DNA of 64,000 bases from Luteimonas vadosa (GCF_039543545.1 NZ_BAABJY010000001.1:1178001-1242000), one strand, 5' to 3'. Numbered from the stretch's first letter, positions 16,779-25,948 are shown. A program made the numbers and translations. The notes: generated from the sequence alone by a model not told the origin.

Positions 16779-17836
16779 TGACCGCTTCCCAGGACCGAGG
16801 TCGCGACCGACTGACCGTCGTCGTGGCGGCATACGACGAAGTCGATTCGCTTCCGGCGCTGCATCGGCGCCTGTCGCCCGTGCTCGATGGGCTCGAAGGG
16901 GACGCCGGGATCGAACCCCGCGTGCTCTACGTCGACGACGGCAGCCGCGATGGAACCTGGGAAGCGTTGCAGGTCATCGCGGCGGAGGACCAGAGGGTGT
17001 CGCTGCTGCGACTTTCGCGCAACTTTGGCAAGGAAGCGGCGTTGACGGCCGGGCTGGACCAGGTTTGCGAGGGCGCGGCGCTGATCCTCGATGCCGACGG
17101 CCAGGATCCGCCGGAACTGATCCCGCAGTTCGTCGCCAAGTGGCGGGAAGGCCACGACGACGTGCACGGCACGCGCCAGGAGCGCGACGGGGAAGGCTGG
17201 CTGAAGAGGGCGACGGCCCACGCGTTCTACCGCGTCATGCAACGGCTTTCGCCGACGCCGATCCCCACCGACACGGGCGACTTCCGCCTGCTGTCGCCGC
17301 GTGCCCTGGCGGCGCTGCGCCAGCTGCGCGAACGGCACCGCTTCATGAAGGGCCTGTTCGGCTGGGTCGGCTTCAACCGCGTCGCGATTCCCTACCACCG
17401 GGAGGCGCGCGTGGCCGGCCAGAGTAAATTCAACTTCTGGCGCCTGTGGAATTTCGCCCTCGAGGGCGTCACCAGCTTCTCCACCGCGCCGCTGCGGCTG
17501 GCGACCTACCTTGGCGTGGCGACCGCGCTGGTCGCGTTCGTCTACGGCGCCTGGGTCGTGTTCAAGGCTTTGTTCTTCGGCGATCCCGTGGCCGGCTGGC
17601 CGACGATGATGGCGGTGATCCTGTTCCTCGGCGGCGTGCAGCTCATGGCGCTGGGGATGATCGGCGAGTACCTGGGCCGGTTGTACGTGGAATCCAAGCA
17701 GCGGCCGCTGTACTTGGTCGATGACTGGCGGCCGGCGGCGGGAGTATCCTCGGGATCGACGACAGGACCAACGGCCACAACGGAGGAAGGGGACCATGCG
17801 TACGGTGCGCCAGCTCCTGGATTCGAAAACGCCTGA
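16778..17836 (+). CDS. GT2 family glycosyltransferase with two C-terminal membrane helices
   Basis: A 352-residue protein of the dolichol-phosphate-mannose-synthase/GtrB/ArnC type. The N-terminal GT-A domain shows VVVAAYDE, the YVDDGSRDGT nucleotide-binding stretch (51-60) and the metal-binding DAD (105-107) in LILDADGQDPPE. Two membrane helices follow (about 243-264 and 275-297). Relatives transfer a sugar from a nucleotide donor to a polyprenyl phosphate at the inner face of the membrane; the sugar cannot be deduced. The hydrophilic tail is encoded across the ribosome binding site and first codons of the next gene, a 41-base overlap in another frame. Confidence 0.9.
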   Translation: MTASQDRGRDRLTVVVAAYDEVDSLPALHRRLSPVLDGLEGDAGIEPRVLYVDDGSRDGTWEALQVIAAEDQRVSLLRLSRNFGKEAALTAGLDQVCEGAALILDADGQDPPELIPQFVAKWREGHDDVHGTRQERDGEGWLKRATAHAFYRVMQRLSPTPIPTDTGDFRLLSPRALAALRQLRERHRFMKGLFGWVGFNRVAIPYHREARVAGQSKFNFWRLWNFALEGVTSFSTAPLRLATYLGVATALVAFVYGAWVVFKALFFGDPVAGWPTMMAVILFLGGVQLMALGMIGEYLGRLYVESKQRPLYLVDDWRPAAGVSSGSTTGPTATTEEGDHAYGAPAPGFENA

Positions 17837-18224
17837 CATCCACGCCATCGGCCCGGATGCGCCGGTCATCGACGCGATCCGCCTGATGGCGGAGAAAGGC
17901 ATCGGCGCGGTGCTGGTGATGGATGGCGGCCGGCTGGCCGGCATGCTGTCGGAACGCGACTACGCCCGCAGGATCGTGCTTGAGGGCCGGTCCTCGAAGG
18001 ACACGTGCGTACGGGAGATCATGAACTCTGAGATCGCCACCGTCGGCCTGGACGACACCGTGCAGTCGTGCATGGTCATGGTCACCGGCACCCGCCGGCG
18101 CCATTTGCCGGTGGTCGACGGCGGCGACGTGGTCGGCGTGATCTCGATCGGCGACCTGGTCAAGGCCGTCATCGAGGACCAGCAGCTCGAGCTGGACCAG
18201 CTGCAGCGCTACATCGCGTCCTGA
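17796..18224 (+). CDS. Tandem CBS-domain protein
   Basis: A 142-residue soluble protein made of two CBS motifs (about 8-60 and 72-130). CBS pairs bind adenosyl ligands such as AMP, ATP or S-adenosylmethionine and act as energy sensors; stand-alone proteins like this have no assigned reaction. A strong SD (ACGGAGGAAGGGG) precedes the ATG at 17796. The gene starts inside the end of the glycosyltransferase gene, so translation is probably coupled. The physiological partner is unknown. Confidence 0.92.
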   Translation: MRTVRQLLDSKTPDIHAIGPDAPVIDAIRLMAEKGIGAVLVMDGGRLAGMLSERDYARRIVLEGRSSKDTCVREIMNSEIATVGLDDTVQSCMVMVTGTRRRHLPVVDGGDVVGVISIGDLVKAVIEDQQLELDQLQRYIAS

Positions 18225-18326
18225 CGGGACGCCCTCGGCGCGGGGATCACGCGCACGAAACATGGCGTGGGCGAACCGCTGCGGAAGGAAGCGCGCCTGT
18301 CGAAGCAGACCGTGGCCGCTGGCGCC

Positions 18327-20294
18327 CTACTTGGCGTACTGGCCGCCGCAGGCGCTGTCCTCGCCCGGTCCGAGTTCGAGCGTCGCCAACAGGGCCGCCG
18401 GTGGGGTGATGCTGCCCAGGGCGAGGGCGATCGCGCCGCGCAGGCCGAGGCGCGCCATGTCGGGCCGGAAGCTGGGGTCCTTGAAGGTGCCACTGGCGAC
18501 CAGCGGCGAGCGGAGGCTGAGGATGCTGCGGTCCTTGGGTCGTGGGCGCAATTCCAGGTCCAGGGTTTCGTCGCGCAGGCTGACCTGACCCTTGCCGACG
18601 ATGATCGTGTCGGTGGTGTCGAAGGCGAGCGCGCGGGCGTGCATGATCCCGTCCTTGACGTCGAAGTCGCCGAAGGCGCATCGGATCGCGATCTTCCGGT
18701 CCTTGCCGATCAGGAATTTCAGGGCCTCGTAGATGTCGAGCCCGGCCAGCTCCATGAGCAGGTTGCTGACCTGGCCGCGCCCCATGCCGAGCGCGATGTC
18801 GCCGTCGGCGGTGGCCAGCATCCGGGCGATCGAGTTGCCCGTGCCGGTGACGCGGATGTCGCCGCCCACGCGTCCCACGGCGTCCCTGGCCAGTTCGAGG
18901 TTGGGCAACAGCTTGTTCAGCTCCAGACGCCTCGCGGAAATTTGCGCATCGGTGCGGATCGGCGATTCGCGGGCGTCCATGCGGATGGTCGATCGCAGGT
19001 TGCCGCCGGCCACGCCGAAGTTCAGCGGGTCCAGCCGCAGCAGGCCGTTGTCCAGGAACAGATGCGCATCCATGTCGTCGAGCGGCAGGCTAGGGGCGTT
19101 GATCCTGCCGACCTTCCAGCGCACGTCGGCATCCATCGCCCGGAGCTTGCCGAGTTCGTAAGGCGTGTCCGGGAGCACCTTCGCGCGGGCGGCCCGCTCG
19201 GACGCCTTCGCCTTGAGTTCGGCGTTGGTCGTCTCGCCACGGCCGGCATCCGGTGCCGCTCCCACGAACCCGGCGAGGTCGTCGAAATCCAGTTGCTTCG
19301 AAACGAGGTTGGCGCGCAGGAACGGGCGATCTCCACCGGTCGTCACGCTGGCCTTGCCGCCCAGGTCGCTGTCGCCCACCTTGCCGCCGAAATCGTCGTA
19401 GTGCCAGGTCACGCGATCGCCGGCGCGATCGCGGGTCAGGCGGCCGTCGAGGCTGTACGGCGGCGTGTCCGGGGTGGCGACGCCGATCAGCGGGTACAGG
19501 TCGGCCAGGTTCGCCCCCGCCAGCGCCAGCTGCAGGTCGAAGTCCCGGATCCGGAACGGGTTGATCAGGTTGCCGCGCGCATGCGCCCGGGTTGCACCGG
19601 CCTGGGCGTGCAGGTCGATGCGGTAGGGCTGGTCGGTGTCCCGGAGCTCCAGCGGCGACTCGGCCCGTCCCTCCACGGTGAAGGTGTTGCCGGACCATCT
19701 TCCGCCACCCACGATGGCGACGGGAGGGGCATCGCCGGGTTTGTCCGCCGGCCGGCTGGCGACGTCGAGCGTGACGTCGGTCTCGCGCGCCGCGTTGAGG
19801 TAGCGCAATTGCCCGTCCTCGATCCAGAGACGGTCCAGTCGCGGCGGTTCGCCGTCTTCGTCCACCTCCACGAAATCCCAGTTGCCGCCCTTGCCGCCGG
19901 GCGCGGCTTCAAGGCGGAGGCGGGGTCGCTGCAAGCGCACCTCGGGAATGCGGACTTCGCCCTTGAAGAGCAGGGGCAAGGGCTCGAACTGCAATTCCAG
20001 CCGGTCCAGCGCCGCCATCATCGGATCCTCGGACCAGTCCGCATTGCCGAAACTCAAGGCATCGGCCCGGATGGTGGTCACGCGGCCCAGGGCCACGTCG
20101 AGGTTGCCGCCGATGTCGAAACTGCGTCCGGTGCGTGCCTCGACCCGCCGCTCGATCGGCCCCTTGAACCAGTTCCAATCCCAGAACAGGATCAACACCG
20201 CCACGACCAGCGCCAGGGCGGCGAGGATCGTCCACCAGGGGTGGTCGGCGGCGAGGTCGAGCGGCCGCTTGCGGGCGGGCGTGGGAGGGTTCAT
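18327..20294 (-). CDS. AsmA family protein
   Basis: A 655-residue protein with an N-terminal membrane anchor (about 22-38) followed by a long periplasmic region. The start (GRSFDIGGNLDVALGR) and the C-terminal part (RGQVSNLLMELAGLDIYEAL, then LRPRPKDRSILSLRSPLVASGTFKDP) match the AsmA/AsmA_2 domain. AsmA-like proteins belong to the bridge-like lipid-transfer proteins and influence outer-membrane assembly and phospholipid transport. The start at 20294 was chosen because it begins ten residues after an open upstream codon and fits the cytoplasmic tail. It is monocistronic as far as can be seen. Confidence 0.9.
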   Translation of the reverse strand: MNPPTPARKRPLDLAADHPWWTILAALALVVAVLILFWDWNWFKGPIERRVEARTGRSFDIGGNLDVALGRVTTIRADALSFGNADWSEDPMMAALDRLELQFEPLPLLFKGEVRIPEVRLQRPRLRLEAAPGGKGGNWDFVEVDEDGEPPRLDRLWIEDGQLRYLNAARETDVTLDVASRPADKPGDAPPVAIVGGGRWSGNTFTVEGRAESPLELRDTDQPYRIDLHAQAGATRAHARGNLINPFRIRDFDLQLALAGANLADLYPLIGVATPDTPPYSLDGRLTRDRAGDRVTWHYDDFGGKVGDSDLGGKASVTTGGDRPFLRANLVSKQLDFDDLAGFVGAAPDAGRGETTNAELKAKASERAARAKVLPDTPYELGKLRAMDADVRWKVGRINAPSLPLDDMDAHLFLDNGLLRLDPLNFGVAGGNLRSTIRMDARESPIRTDAQISARRLELNKLLPNLELARDAVGRVGGDIRVTGTGNSIARMLATADGDIALGMGRGQVSNLLMELAGLDIYEALKFLIGKDRKIAIRCAFGDFDVKDGIMHARALAFDTTDTIIVGKGQVSLRDETLDLELRPRPKDRSILSLRSPLVASGTFKDPSFRPDMARLGLRGAIALALGSITPPAALLATLELGPGEDSACGGQYAK

Positions 20295-20427
20295 CGCGAA
20301 TCCGTGCGTGGACCCGGCCACCATCCCGGCTGCCGGGTCAAGCGGCAGTGAACACTGCCGCGGACCAGTTCAGCTTGGAGGCAGCGCCGGGCCTCACCCG
20401 GAGCGACTGCCCGATGCCGACGCTCCT

Positions 20428-20826
20428 TCAGTGCGTTGCGCTCGTTTCGATGCACTCGAGGGTCTTGCCGCCCTGGTGCACCAGCTCGAGCTGGTCGGCT
20501 TGGCGGCGCAGGACGTTCCCGCCGGATTCGTAGAACTGCTGGCCGGACGCCTCCGGCCGCGGGGCATGCACCAGCGCCAGCTCGCTGCCATCCGGCAAGG
20601 TCACGCGCGCTCCGCCGCCCGCATACATGACGCGCAGTTCGCCATTGGTGCAGGCATAGGTCATTTCCGCCCCATCCGCCGGCGGAGGGCTCCCACCCTC
20701 CGAAGGCGCCAGGACAGCAGGCTTCGTGGCAACGGACTCCTGCCCGTTGGCCGGGGCCGGGTCGCGCTGGCATGCCGTGGTCAAGGAGGCGAGCAGCAGC
20801 ACGGGGAGGATGGAGGCAGGGTTCAT
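20428..20826 (-). CDS. MliC-like lipoprotein (C-type lysozyme inhibitor family)
   Basis: A 132-residue lipoprotein: signal peptide with lipobox LTTAC (Cys19), a Pro/Ala-rich linker, then one small beta domain (about 58-128) with MTYACTNGELRVMY, LPDGSELAL and a SGQQFYESGGNVLRRQ region that fits the MliC/PliC signature. Family members sit in the outer membrane and inhibit host or competitor C-type lysozyme. The signature is imperfect, so inhibition is not certain. The ATG at 20826 was chosen because it starts the signal peptide. It lies upstream of the AsmA-like gene in the same direction, with a 133-base gap. Confidence 0.78.
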   Translation of the reverse strand: MNPASILPVLLLASLTTACQRDPAPANGQESVATKPAVLAPSEGGSPPPADGAEMTYACTNGELRVMYAGGGARVTLPDGSELALVHAPRPEASGQQFYESGGNVLRRQADQLELVHQGGKTLECIETSATH

Positions 20827-20937
20827 CTGGCGACCTCGGCTCGAAGCGGTGGAAGGGAAACAAGGCGTATCGCCGGCAGCGCATGGCAATCCGGGCGACG
20901 CCGCCTATCATGATCGCATCCCGACCGGCAGCCTTGC

Positions 20938-21561
20938 ATGATCGTTTCCCACCGGCACCGCTTCATCTTCGTCGCCATCCCCAAGACGGGGACCCACTCG
21001 GTGCGGCAGGCATTGCGCGAGCACATGGGCCCGGAGGACATCGAGCAGGTGGGGTTGTTCGTCAATCGACGCTTCCCGTTCCCGGAGCTGGCGAAGGTCC
21101 AGCACGGGCACTTCAGCCTGCAGGAGGTGCGGCCGCACCTCGGGGAAGAAGCCTTCGGGGATTATTTCAAGTTCGGTTTCGTGCGCAACCCGTTCGACCG
21201 CTTCGTGTCGTATTGCGCGTTCATGACCCGGCAACAGGGCGCTTTCGACCTCGATCCGCGCGGCACGATGCGCGAGATCCTGTTCCGCCTCCGTCCGCTG
21301 GACCACGTGCATTTCAAGCCGCAACACGTCCTGCTCGACGACGGCCACGGGCGGCTCCTGGCCGACCAGGTCGGCCGGGTCGAGGACATGCAGGGGTCGT
21401 ACGATGCCATCTGCGAACGCATCGGCATCCCCTCGCAACCGCTGCAACGCGTCAACAGTTCGCGACGCGGGACGTATCGGGATTATTATGACCAGGAACT
21501 GATCGACGGCGTCGCCGAACTCTACCGCGGCGACCTCGAGATGTTCGGTTACGAATTCTGA
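20938..21561 (+). CDS. Sulfotransferase family protein (Sulfotransfer_2 type)
   Basis: A 207-residue cytoplasmic enzyme. The PAPS 5'-phosphosulfate loop AIPKTGTHS (13-21) and the 3'-phosphate-binding stretch RNPFDRFVSY (83-92) are intact. The gene belongs to the sulfotransferase 2 family, best known for sulfating carbohydrates; bacterial members have varied or unknown acceptors. It is followed 15 bases later by an AspH-type dioxygenase gene and very likely forms an operon with it. A TATCAT at 20906-20911 may be its -10 element. There is no clear SD. Confidence 0.88.
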   Translation: MIVSHRHRFIFVAIPKTGTHSVRQALREHMGPEDIEQVGLFVNRRFPFPELAKVQHGHFSLQEVRPHLGEEAFGDYFKFGFVRNPFDRFVSYCAFMTRQQGAFDLDPRGTMREILFRLRPLDHVHFKPQHVLLDDGHGRLLADQVGRVEDMQGSYDAICERIGIPSQPLQRVNSSRRGTYRDYYDQELIDGVAELYRGDLEMFGYEF

Positions 21562-21576
21562 CCGGCCGACCACCAC

Positions 21577-22158
21577 ATGCTGCAGCCCAATCCACGCAAG
21601 ACGACTTCGGTCCGTGCCCTCGGCCCGATCGACATCGCGGCGCTGCGCGAGGCCGTGCTTGCCATCCCGGAATCGACCTGGGACGCCGAGAACGCCGACA
21701 AGCCGAACCGCTTCGAGGCGCTCGACAAGACCCGGCACATCGTCTTCCGTTTCGTCGACAACTTCCAGGACTGGCGCGCGTCGCACGACCGGCCGCTCTG
21801 GGCCGGCTGGCGCGACTTGCTGCAGCCCGTCCTGGCGAAGGCGACCGCACCCTACGGCTACGCGCGCGGCGAGTTCCCGCGGGTGATGCTGGCGCGGATG
21901 GCGCCCGGTGGCATCATCAAGCCGCATCGCGACGCCAACCCGGCGGCCCGCTGGCCGCACAAGATCCACGTGCCGCTGCAGACCAACGAGCAGGTGACCT
22001 TCTTCGTCGACGGCATCGGCTACCGGATGCCCGAGGGCGAGGCCTTCGAGGTCAACAACATGGGCGTGCACGCGGTGCGCAACGACGGCGACGGCGACCG
22101 CATCCACCTGATCTTCGAATACTTCGACCCGGACCAGGCGGTGCCGGCCGCGGCCTGA
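21577..22158 (+). CDS. Aspartyl/asparaginyl beta-hydroxylase-domain dioxygenase
   Basis: A 193-residue single-domain 2-oxoglutarate/Fe(II) dioxygenase of the AspH type. The likely metal and co-substrate residues are visible: IIKPHRDANPA (His117, Asp119), NNMGVHAVRND (His165) and GDRIHLIFEYFD (Arg175). Family members hydroxylate Asp or Asn beta-carbons in proteins or peptides; the substrate here is unknown. It follows the sulfotransferase gene by 15 bases, so the two enzymes probably act on the same molecule (inference). It converges with prfC. Confidence 0.85.
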   Translation: MLQPNPRKTTSVRALGPIDIAALREAVLAIPESTWDAENADKPNRFEALDKTRHIVFRFVDNFQDWRASHDRPLWAGWRDLLQPVLAKATAPYGYARGEFPRVMLARMAPGGIIKPHRDANPAARWPHKIHVPLQTNEQVTFFVDGIGYRMPEGEAFEVNNMGVHAVRNDGDGDRIHLIFEYFDPDQAVPAAA

Positions 22159-22179
22159 GCCGCGAAGCGCAACGGCGCG

Positions 22180-23796
22180 TCAGCCGGCGTCTATGCTGTG
22201 CGCGTGCTCGCGGGTGGCGCGCAATTCCACGTCCGGCCAGCGCTCTTCGGTCAGCTGCAGGTTGATCCGCGTCGGCGCGAGGTAGACCAGCTCTCCGGCC
22301 GCGTCGATCGATAGGTTGACGGCGTTCTTGTCGCGGAATTCCTCAAGCTTCCTGGCGTCGGCGCACTTCACCCAGCGCGCGGTGGCGACGCCGACCGGCT
22401 CGAACGCGGCGTCGACCCCGTACTCGTCCTTGAGCCGGTAGGCGACCACGTCGAACTGCAGCACGCCCACCGCACCCAGGATCAGGTCGTTGGACATCAT
22501 CGGCTTGAAGAACTGGGTCGCGCCCTCCTCGCTGAGCTGGGCCAGGCCCTTCTGCAGCTGCTTGAGCTTGAGCGGGTCGCGCAGGCGCGCGCGGCGGAAC
22601 AGTTCGGGCGCGAAGTTGGGGATGCCGGTGAAGGCCAGTGGCTCGCCCTCGGTGAAGGTGTCGCCGATGGAGATCGTGCCGTGGTTGTGGATGCCGATCA
22701 CGTCGCCGGGCCAGGCCTCGACGGCGAGCTCGCGGTCGCTGGCCATGAACGTCAAGGCGTTGGCGAGCTTGACCTCCTTGGCGGTGCGCACGTGGAAGGC
22801 TTTCATCCCTGCGCTGAAATGCCCCGAGCACACGCGCATGAAGGCGACCCGGTCGCGGTGCTGCGGGTCCATGTTCGCCTGGATCTTGAAGACGAAGCCG
22901 GTGAGTTCGCCCTCGGCCGGCGCGACGTCCCGCGTGGTGGTTTCGTGCGGCTGCGGCGATGGCGCGTGCTCGACGAAGAAGTCCAGCAAGGGCTGCACGC
23001 CGAAGTTGTTGACCGCGGAACCGAAGAACACCGGGGTCTGCCTGCCGGCGAGGTAGGCCTCGGCGTCGAAGGCGTGCGAAGCGCCCTGGACGAGTTCGAG
23101 CTCGTCGCGGAGGTGGGCGAGCATGTCGGAACCGATGCGTGCCTCCACCTGCGGGTCGTCGAGCGAGGCGAAGATGGTCGAGTCCTGGCGGGTGAAGTTG
23201 CGGCCCGGCTCGTACAGGTGCACTTCCCCAGAGACCAGGTGCACCACGCCCTTGAGCCGCTGGCCCATGCCGATCGGCCAGGTCACCGGCGCGCACTGGA
23301 TGCCGAGCACGGATTCAACCTCGTCGAGCAGGTCGATCGGTTCCTTGCCCTCGCGGTCGAGCTTGTTGATGAAGGTCATGATCGGCGTGTCGCGCATGCG
23401 GCACACCTCCATGAGCTTGATGGTGCGTTCCTCAACGCCCTTGGCCACGTCGATCACCATCAGCGCCGAATCGACCGCGGTCAGCACCCGGTAGGTGTCC
23501 TCGCCGAAGTCGGCGTGTCCGGGCGTGTCGAGCAGGTTGACGATGCGCCCGGCGTACGGGAACTGCATGACGGAGGAGGTCACCGAGATCCCGCGTTCCT
23601 TCTCCAGCGCCATCCAGTCGCTGGTGGCGTGGCGCGCGGCCTTGCGCCCCTTGACGCTGCCGGCCATCTGGATCGCGCCGCCGAACAGCAACAGCTTCTC
23701 GGTCAGCGTGGTCTTGCCGGCGTCCGGGTGCGAGATGATCGCGAAGGTGCGGCGGCGCGCGGCCTCGGCGGCGACGCGGGTGGAAGAATCGGGCAT
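22180..23796 (-). CDS. prfC: Peptide chain release factor 3
   Basis: A 538-residue translational GTPase that recycles RF1/RF2 from the ribosome after peptide release. G1 (HPDAGKTTLTE), G3 (DTPGH) and G4 (NKLD) motifs are present, followed by the EF-G-like domains II and III. The length agrees with the E. coli protein (529). The ATG at 23796 gives the family N-terminus; a GTG four codons upstream is less likely. A perfect -10 hexamer TATAAT lies at 23850-23845 on this strand. Confidence 0.97.
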   Translation of the reverse strand: MPDSSTRVAAEAARRRTFAIISHPDAGKTTLTEKLLLFGGAIQMAGSVKGRKAARHATSDWMALEKERGISVTSSVMQFPYAGRIVNLLDTPGHADFGEDTYRVLTAVDSALMVIDVAKGVEERTIKLMEVCRMRDTPIMTFINKLDREGKEPIDLLDEVESVLGIQCAPVTWPIGMGQRLKGVVHLVSGEVHLYEPGRNFTRQDSTIFASLDDPQVEARIGSDMLAHLRDELELVQGASHAFDAEAYLAGRQTPVFFGSAVNNFGVQPLLDFFVEHAPSPQPHETTTRDVAPAEGELTGFVFKIQANMDPQHRDRVAFMRVCSGHFSAGMKAFHVRTAKEVKLANALTFMASDRELAVEAWPGDVIGIHNHGTISIGDTFTEGEPLAFTGIPNFAPELFRRARLRDPLKLKQLQKGLAQLSEEGATQFFKPMMSNDLILGAVGVLQFDVVAYRLKDEYGVDAAFEPVGVATARWVKCADARKLEEFRDKNAVNLSIDAAGELVYLAPTRINLQLTEERWPDVELRATREHAHSIDAG

Positions 23797-23844
23797 GGCG
23801 GATCGCACGCGTGGGCGTGCAGGGGGAAACCGGGGAGGCCGCGG

Positions 23845-23850
23845 ATTATA
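23845..23850 (-). promoter_or_regulatory. -10 element of prfC
   Basis: The minus strand reads TATAAT here, a perfect consensus hexamer in a G+C-rich surrounding. It implies a leader of about 42 bases. No consensus -35 is visible at 17 bases. Confidence 0.5.
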
Positions 23851-23876
23851 CGGGAGGGTCCGCGGTGCCGGGCGGG

Positions 23877-24821
23877 CTAGGGGCGGGCCGAGGCCCTGGG
23901 CTCGCTCAGGCGCAGGATGCCCTGTGGCCCGAACATCTTGAACGGGATCGATTCCAGCTTCATGCCGCGATTCACCTGCACCACGAAGTGCAGGTGCGGA
24001 CCGCCGCTGAAGCCGGTGTTGCCGGACAAGCCGATGGCCTGCGCGCGACGCACGCGCTGCCCGACGCGCACCAGCACGCCCTCCGGCTTGAGGTGCGCGT
24101 ACAGCCCCATGGTCCCGTCGTCGTGCAGGATCCGCACGAAATTAGCGCGGCCGCCGTATTGCTCGCGGTTGAGGCTGGCCTTGTCGAAATCGGACTCGAC
24201 CTGCATCACCACCCCTTCCCGCGCGGCCACCACCGGCGTGCCGATCGGCGCCGCAAGATCGACCGCATGCCGGTTCTGCGCGTCATTGTGGCTGAAGCCG
24301 CCTCCGTAGCCCTGGGCGACGTGGAGGTTCGCGCTCTGCAGGGGGTAGCCGTATTCCACGTCCCGGGGGCGTGCACTGGGGTCGCCGGGCACGCTGCGCA
24401 GCTGCAACTGGAACTCGCCGCCGCGCGACGGATCGGCCGAACCGATCCGGGCGACCAGCGTCGAGCCTCGGGCCGGTACGGTGGCGCGGGCGGGCAGGGG
24501 CGGGTCGCCGAAGACCAGGGTGCTGTTGCCGGCATGCAGCATCACCTCGATCGGCCCGGCGAGCGCATTGTCGGCGTAGGCCAGGTACTGCTGCCCGTCG
24601 CCCTCCACGCGAAGGCGCGCGATGGCGCCGGGTTCGGCGCGCACGGGGATCCGCTTGATCTGCTCCGGCCTGACGTTGGCGGGGGGGCGGTCGCCGTAGT
24701 GGACCACGCCATTGCGGTCCGTCCAGCGATAGACCTTGGCGGCCTGGGTGGCGCCCGTGGCAATCAGGGCGAGCAAGGTCACGCCCGCGATCAATGCCGC
24801 ATGGATCCGCCAACGACTCAT
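23877..24821 (-). CDS. M23 family metallopeptidase with DUF4124 domain
   Basis: A 314-residue exported protein: signal peptide (1-28), a DUF4124 segment (29-75, with KVYRWTDRNGVVHYGD), a beta-rich middle and a LytM/M23 domain (about 165-285). The zinc-site features are NRHAVDLAAPIGTPV (His185, Asp188), YAHL (His243) and PHLHF (His276, His278). M23 enzymes cut peptidoglycan cross-links, or activate amidases when catalytically dead; the ligand set looks complete. The gene starts by an ATGA overlap with the stop codon of the upstream lipoprotein gene, so the two are translationally coupled. Confidence 0.92.
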   Translation of the reverse strand: MSRWRIHAALIAGVTLLALIATGATQAAKVYRWTDRNGVVHYGDRPPANVRPEQIKRIPVRAEPGAIARLRVEGDGQQYLAYADNALAGPIEVMLHAGNSTLVFGDPPLPARATVPARGSTLVARIGSADPSRGGEFQLQLRSVPGDPSARPRDVEYGYPLQSANLHVAQGYGGGFSHNDAQNRHAVDLAAPIGTPVVAAREGVVMQVESDFDKASLNREQYGGRANFVRILHDDGTMGLYAHLKPEGVLVRVGQRVRRAQAIGLSGNTGFSGGPHLHFVVQVNRGMKLESIPFKMFGPQGILRLSEPRASARP

Positions 24822-25936
24822 GGCAGGCAGGTGGCGTCCAGTCGCAGCGCCGCGACCACGTCGCGCAAGTCGTAGGCGACCACCGCGCGATCGTCATGCA
24901 CCGCGTACAGCGCGCCGGCCGGGAACCGGTGCGTCGCCGCCGCATGCAGGGCGATGCCGTCGGTCTGCGAGGCGACGCCGCCATGGAAGCTGCCACCCGG
25001 GTCCAGGCTGTCGCGGTGGAACAGGTGGAAGTTGGTCAGTGGCGCCTGCTGGTCCACTGCGACCCAGTAGCCCTCGTCCGCACCGCAGGCCCACAGGGCG
25101 ACGCCCTCCGCTTCGCCCCGGAACGTGCCGTCGGGCAAGCTCCGTCCCGCGAACTTGCCGTCGAATCCATAGACCCGCAGGCTGGAGGGGCCCGGCCGGA
25201 ACTCGTCGGCGATCAACAGGCGGCGACGGGCGGGATCGCCGGCGATCGATTCCACGATCCGGAGCGCGCCGGCAGGATCGACGCTCCCGAAGGCACCCAG
25301 CGAACGGGCCCGGATGCGGTCGCCGTCGAGTTCGACGCGGTAGCGCCGTACCCGCGCATCGAGCGTCGCCAAGGCGGGCACGACATCGAAGCGCGCGCCC
25401 TCCATATAGCTGTCGGTGACGTAGAGCCCCAGCTCGTCGGGAGCGGTTTCATGCAGCCACAGCCCGTAGGGACTGCGCAATCCGTCCTGGCCGAAGCTCC
25501 CCACGTGCGAGAACGCTGGCAGTCGAAGCACCTGCACCCGGCGGTTGTCGCGCTCGACCACGAACAGCAGGTCCGCGAACACGGCGATGCCATTGGGCCG
25601 CCTGAAGCGCCCGGGCGCCTCGCCCTCGGCCCCGACCGTGCGCAACAGCGCGCCGGTGTCGGCGTCGAAAACCACCAGGCGGTGGGTCGACTTGGCGGTG
25701 GCGATCACCCATGTCGCGCCATCGTCGCCGGACCAGGTGGCCAGGGAATCCAGTTCTTCGCCCGGGACGTCGACCGAGACGAAGGCCTCGGCGATCGTCG
25801 TGCCATGTGCCGCTGGCGCGCCCGGACCGGGTTCCAGTCCGCTGGCCGGCGGTGTCACCGAGCGCGGCGCTGTGGCGCATGCTGCAAGGAGCAGCGCGAG
25901 GACGCTGGCGAGGACGGGGCGAAGGCAAGTCGACAT
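24818..25936 (-). CDS. Phytase-like beta-propeller lipoprotein
   Basis: A 372-residue lipoprotein (lipobox LLLAAC, Cys20). The mature part shows repeating strand motifs such as WVIATAKSTHRLVVFD, LLFVVERDNRRVQVL and RRLLIADEFRPG, consistent with a beta-propeller of the phytase/SMP-30 type. The phytase assignment is by resemblance; the calcium-site residues could not be checked, so hydrolysis of phytate is unproven. A GATACT hexamer exactly six bases before the ATG suggests a leaderless transcript. It is coupled (ATGA) to the M23 peptidase gene. Confidence 0.72.
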   Translation of the reverse strand: MSTCLRPVLASVLALLLAACATAPRSVTPPASGLEPGPGAPAAHGTTIAEAFVSVDVPGEELDSLATWSGDDGATWVIATAKSTHRLVVFDADTGALLRTVGAEGEAPGRFRRPNGIAVFADLLFVVERDNRRVQVLRLPAFSHVGSFGQDGLRSPYGLWLHETAPDELGLYVTDSYMEGARFDVVPALATLDARVRRYRVELDGDRIRARSLGAFGSVDPAGALRIVESIAGDPARRRLLIADEFRPGPSSLRVYGFDGKFAGRSLPDGTFRGEAEGVALWACGADEGYWVAVDQQAPLTNFHLFHRDSLDPGGSFHGGVASQTDGIALHAAATHRFPAGALYAVHDDRAVVAYDLRDVVAALRLDATCLP

Positions 25937-25948
25937 GGGCCAAGTATC
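25936..25948 (-). promoter_or_regulatory. Leaderless-type promoter of the propeller lipoprotein gene
   Basis: On the minus strand GATACT (25948-25943) is followed by six bases and the ATG. No SD is present. Confidence 0.4.

Noticed and set aside
18267..20351. A 694-codon plus-strand frame opposite the AsmA-like gene
   Set aside because: It is a shadow of the real gene, with low-complexity Arg/Ala/Gly-rich composition and no recognisable motif.
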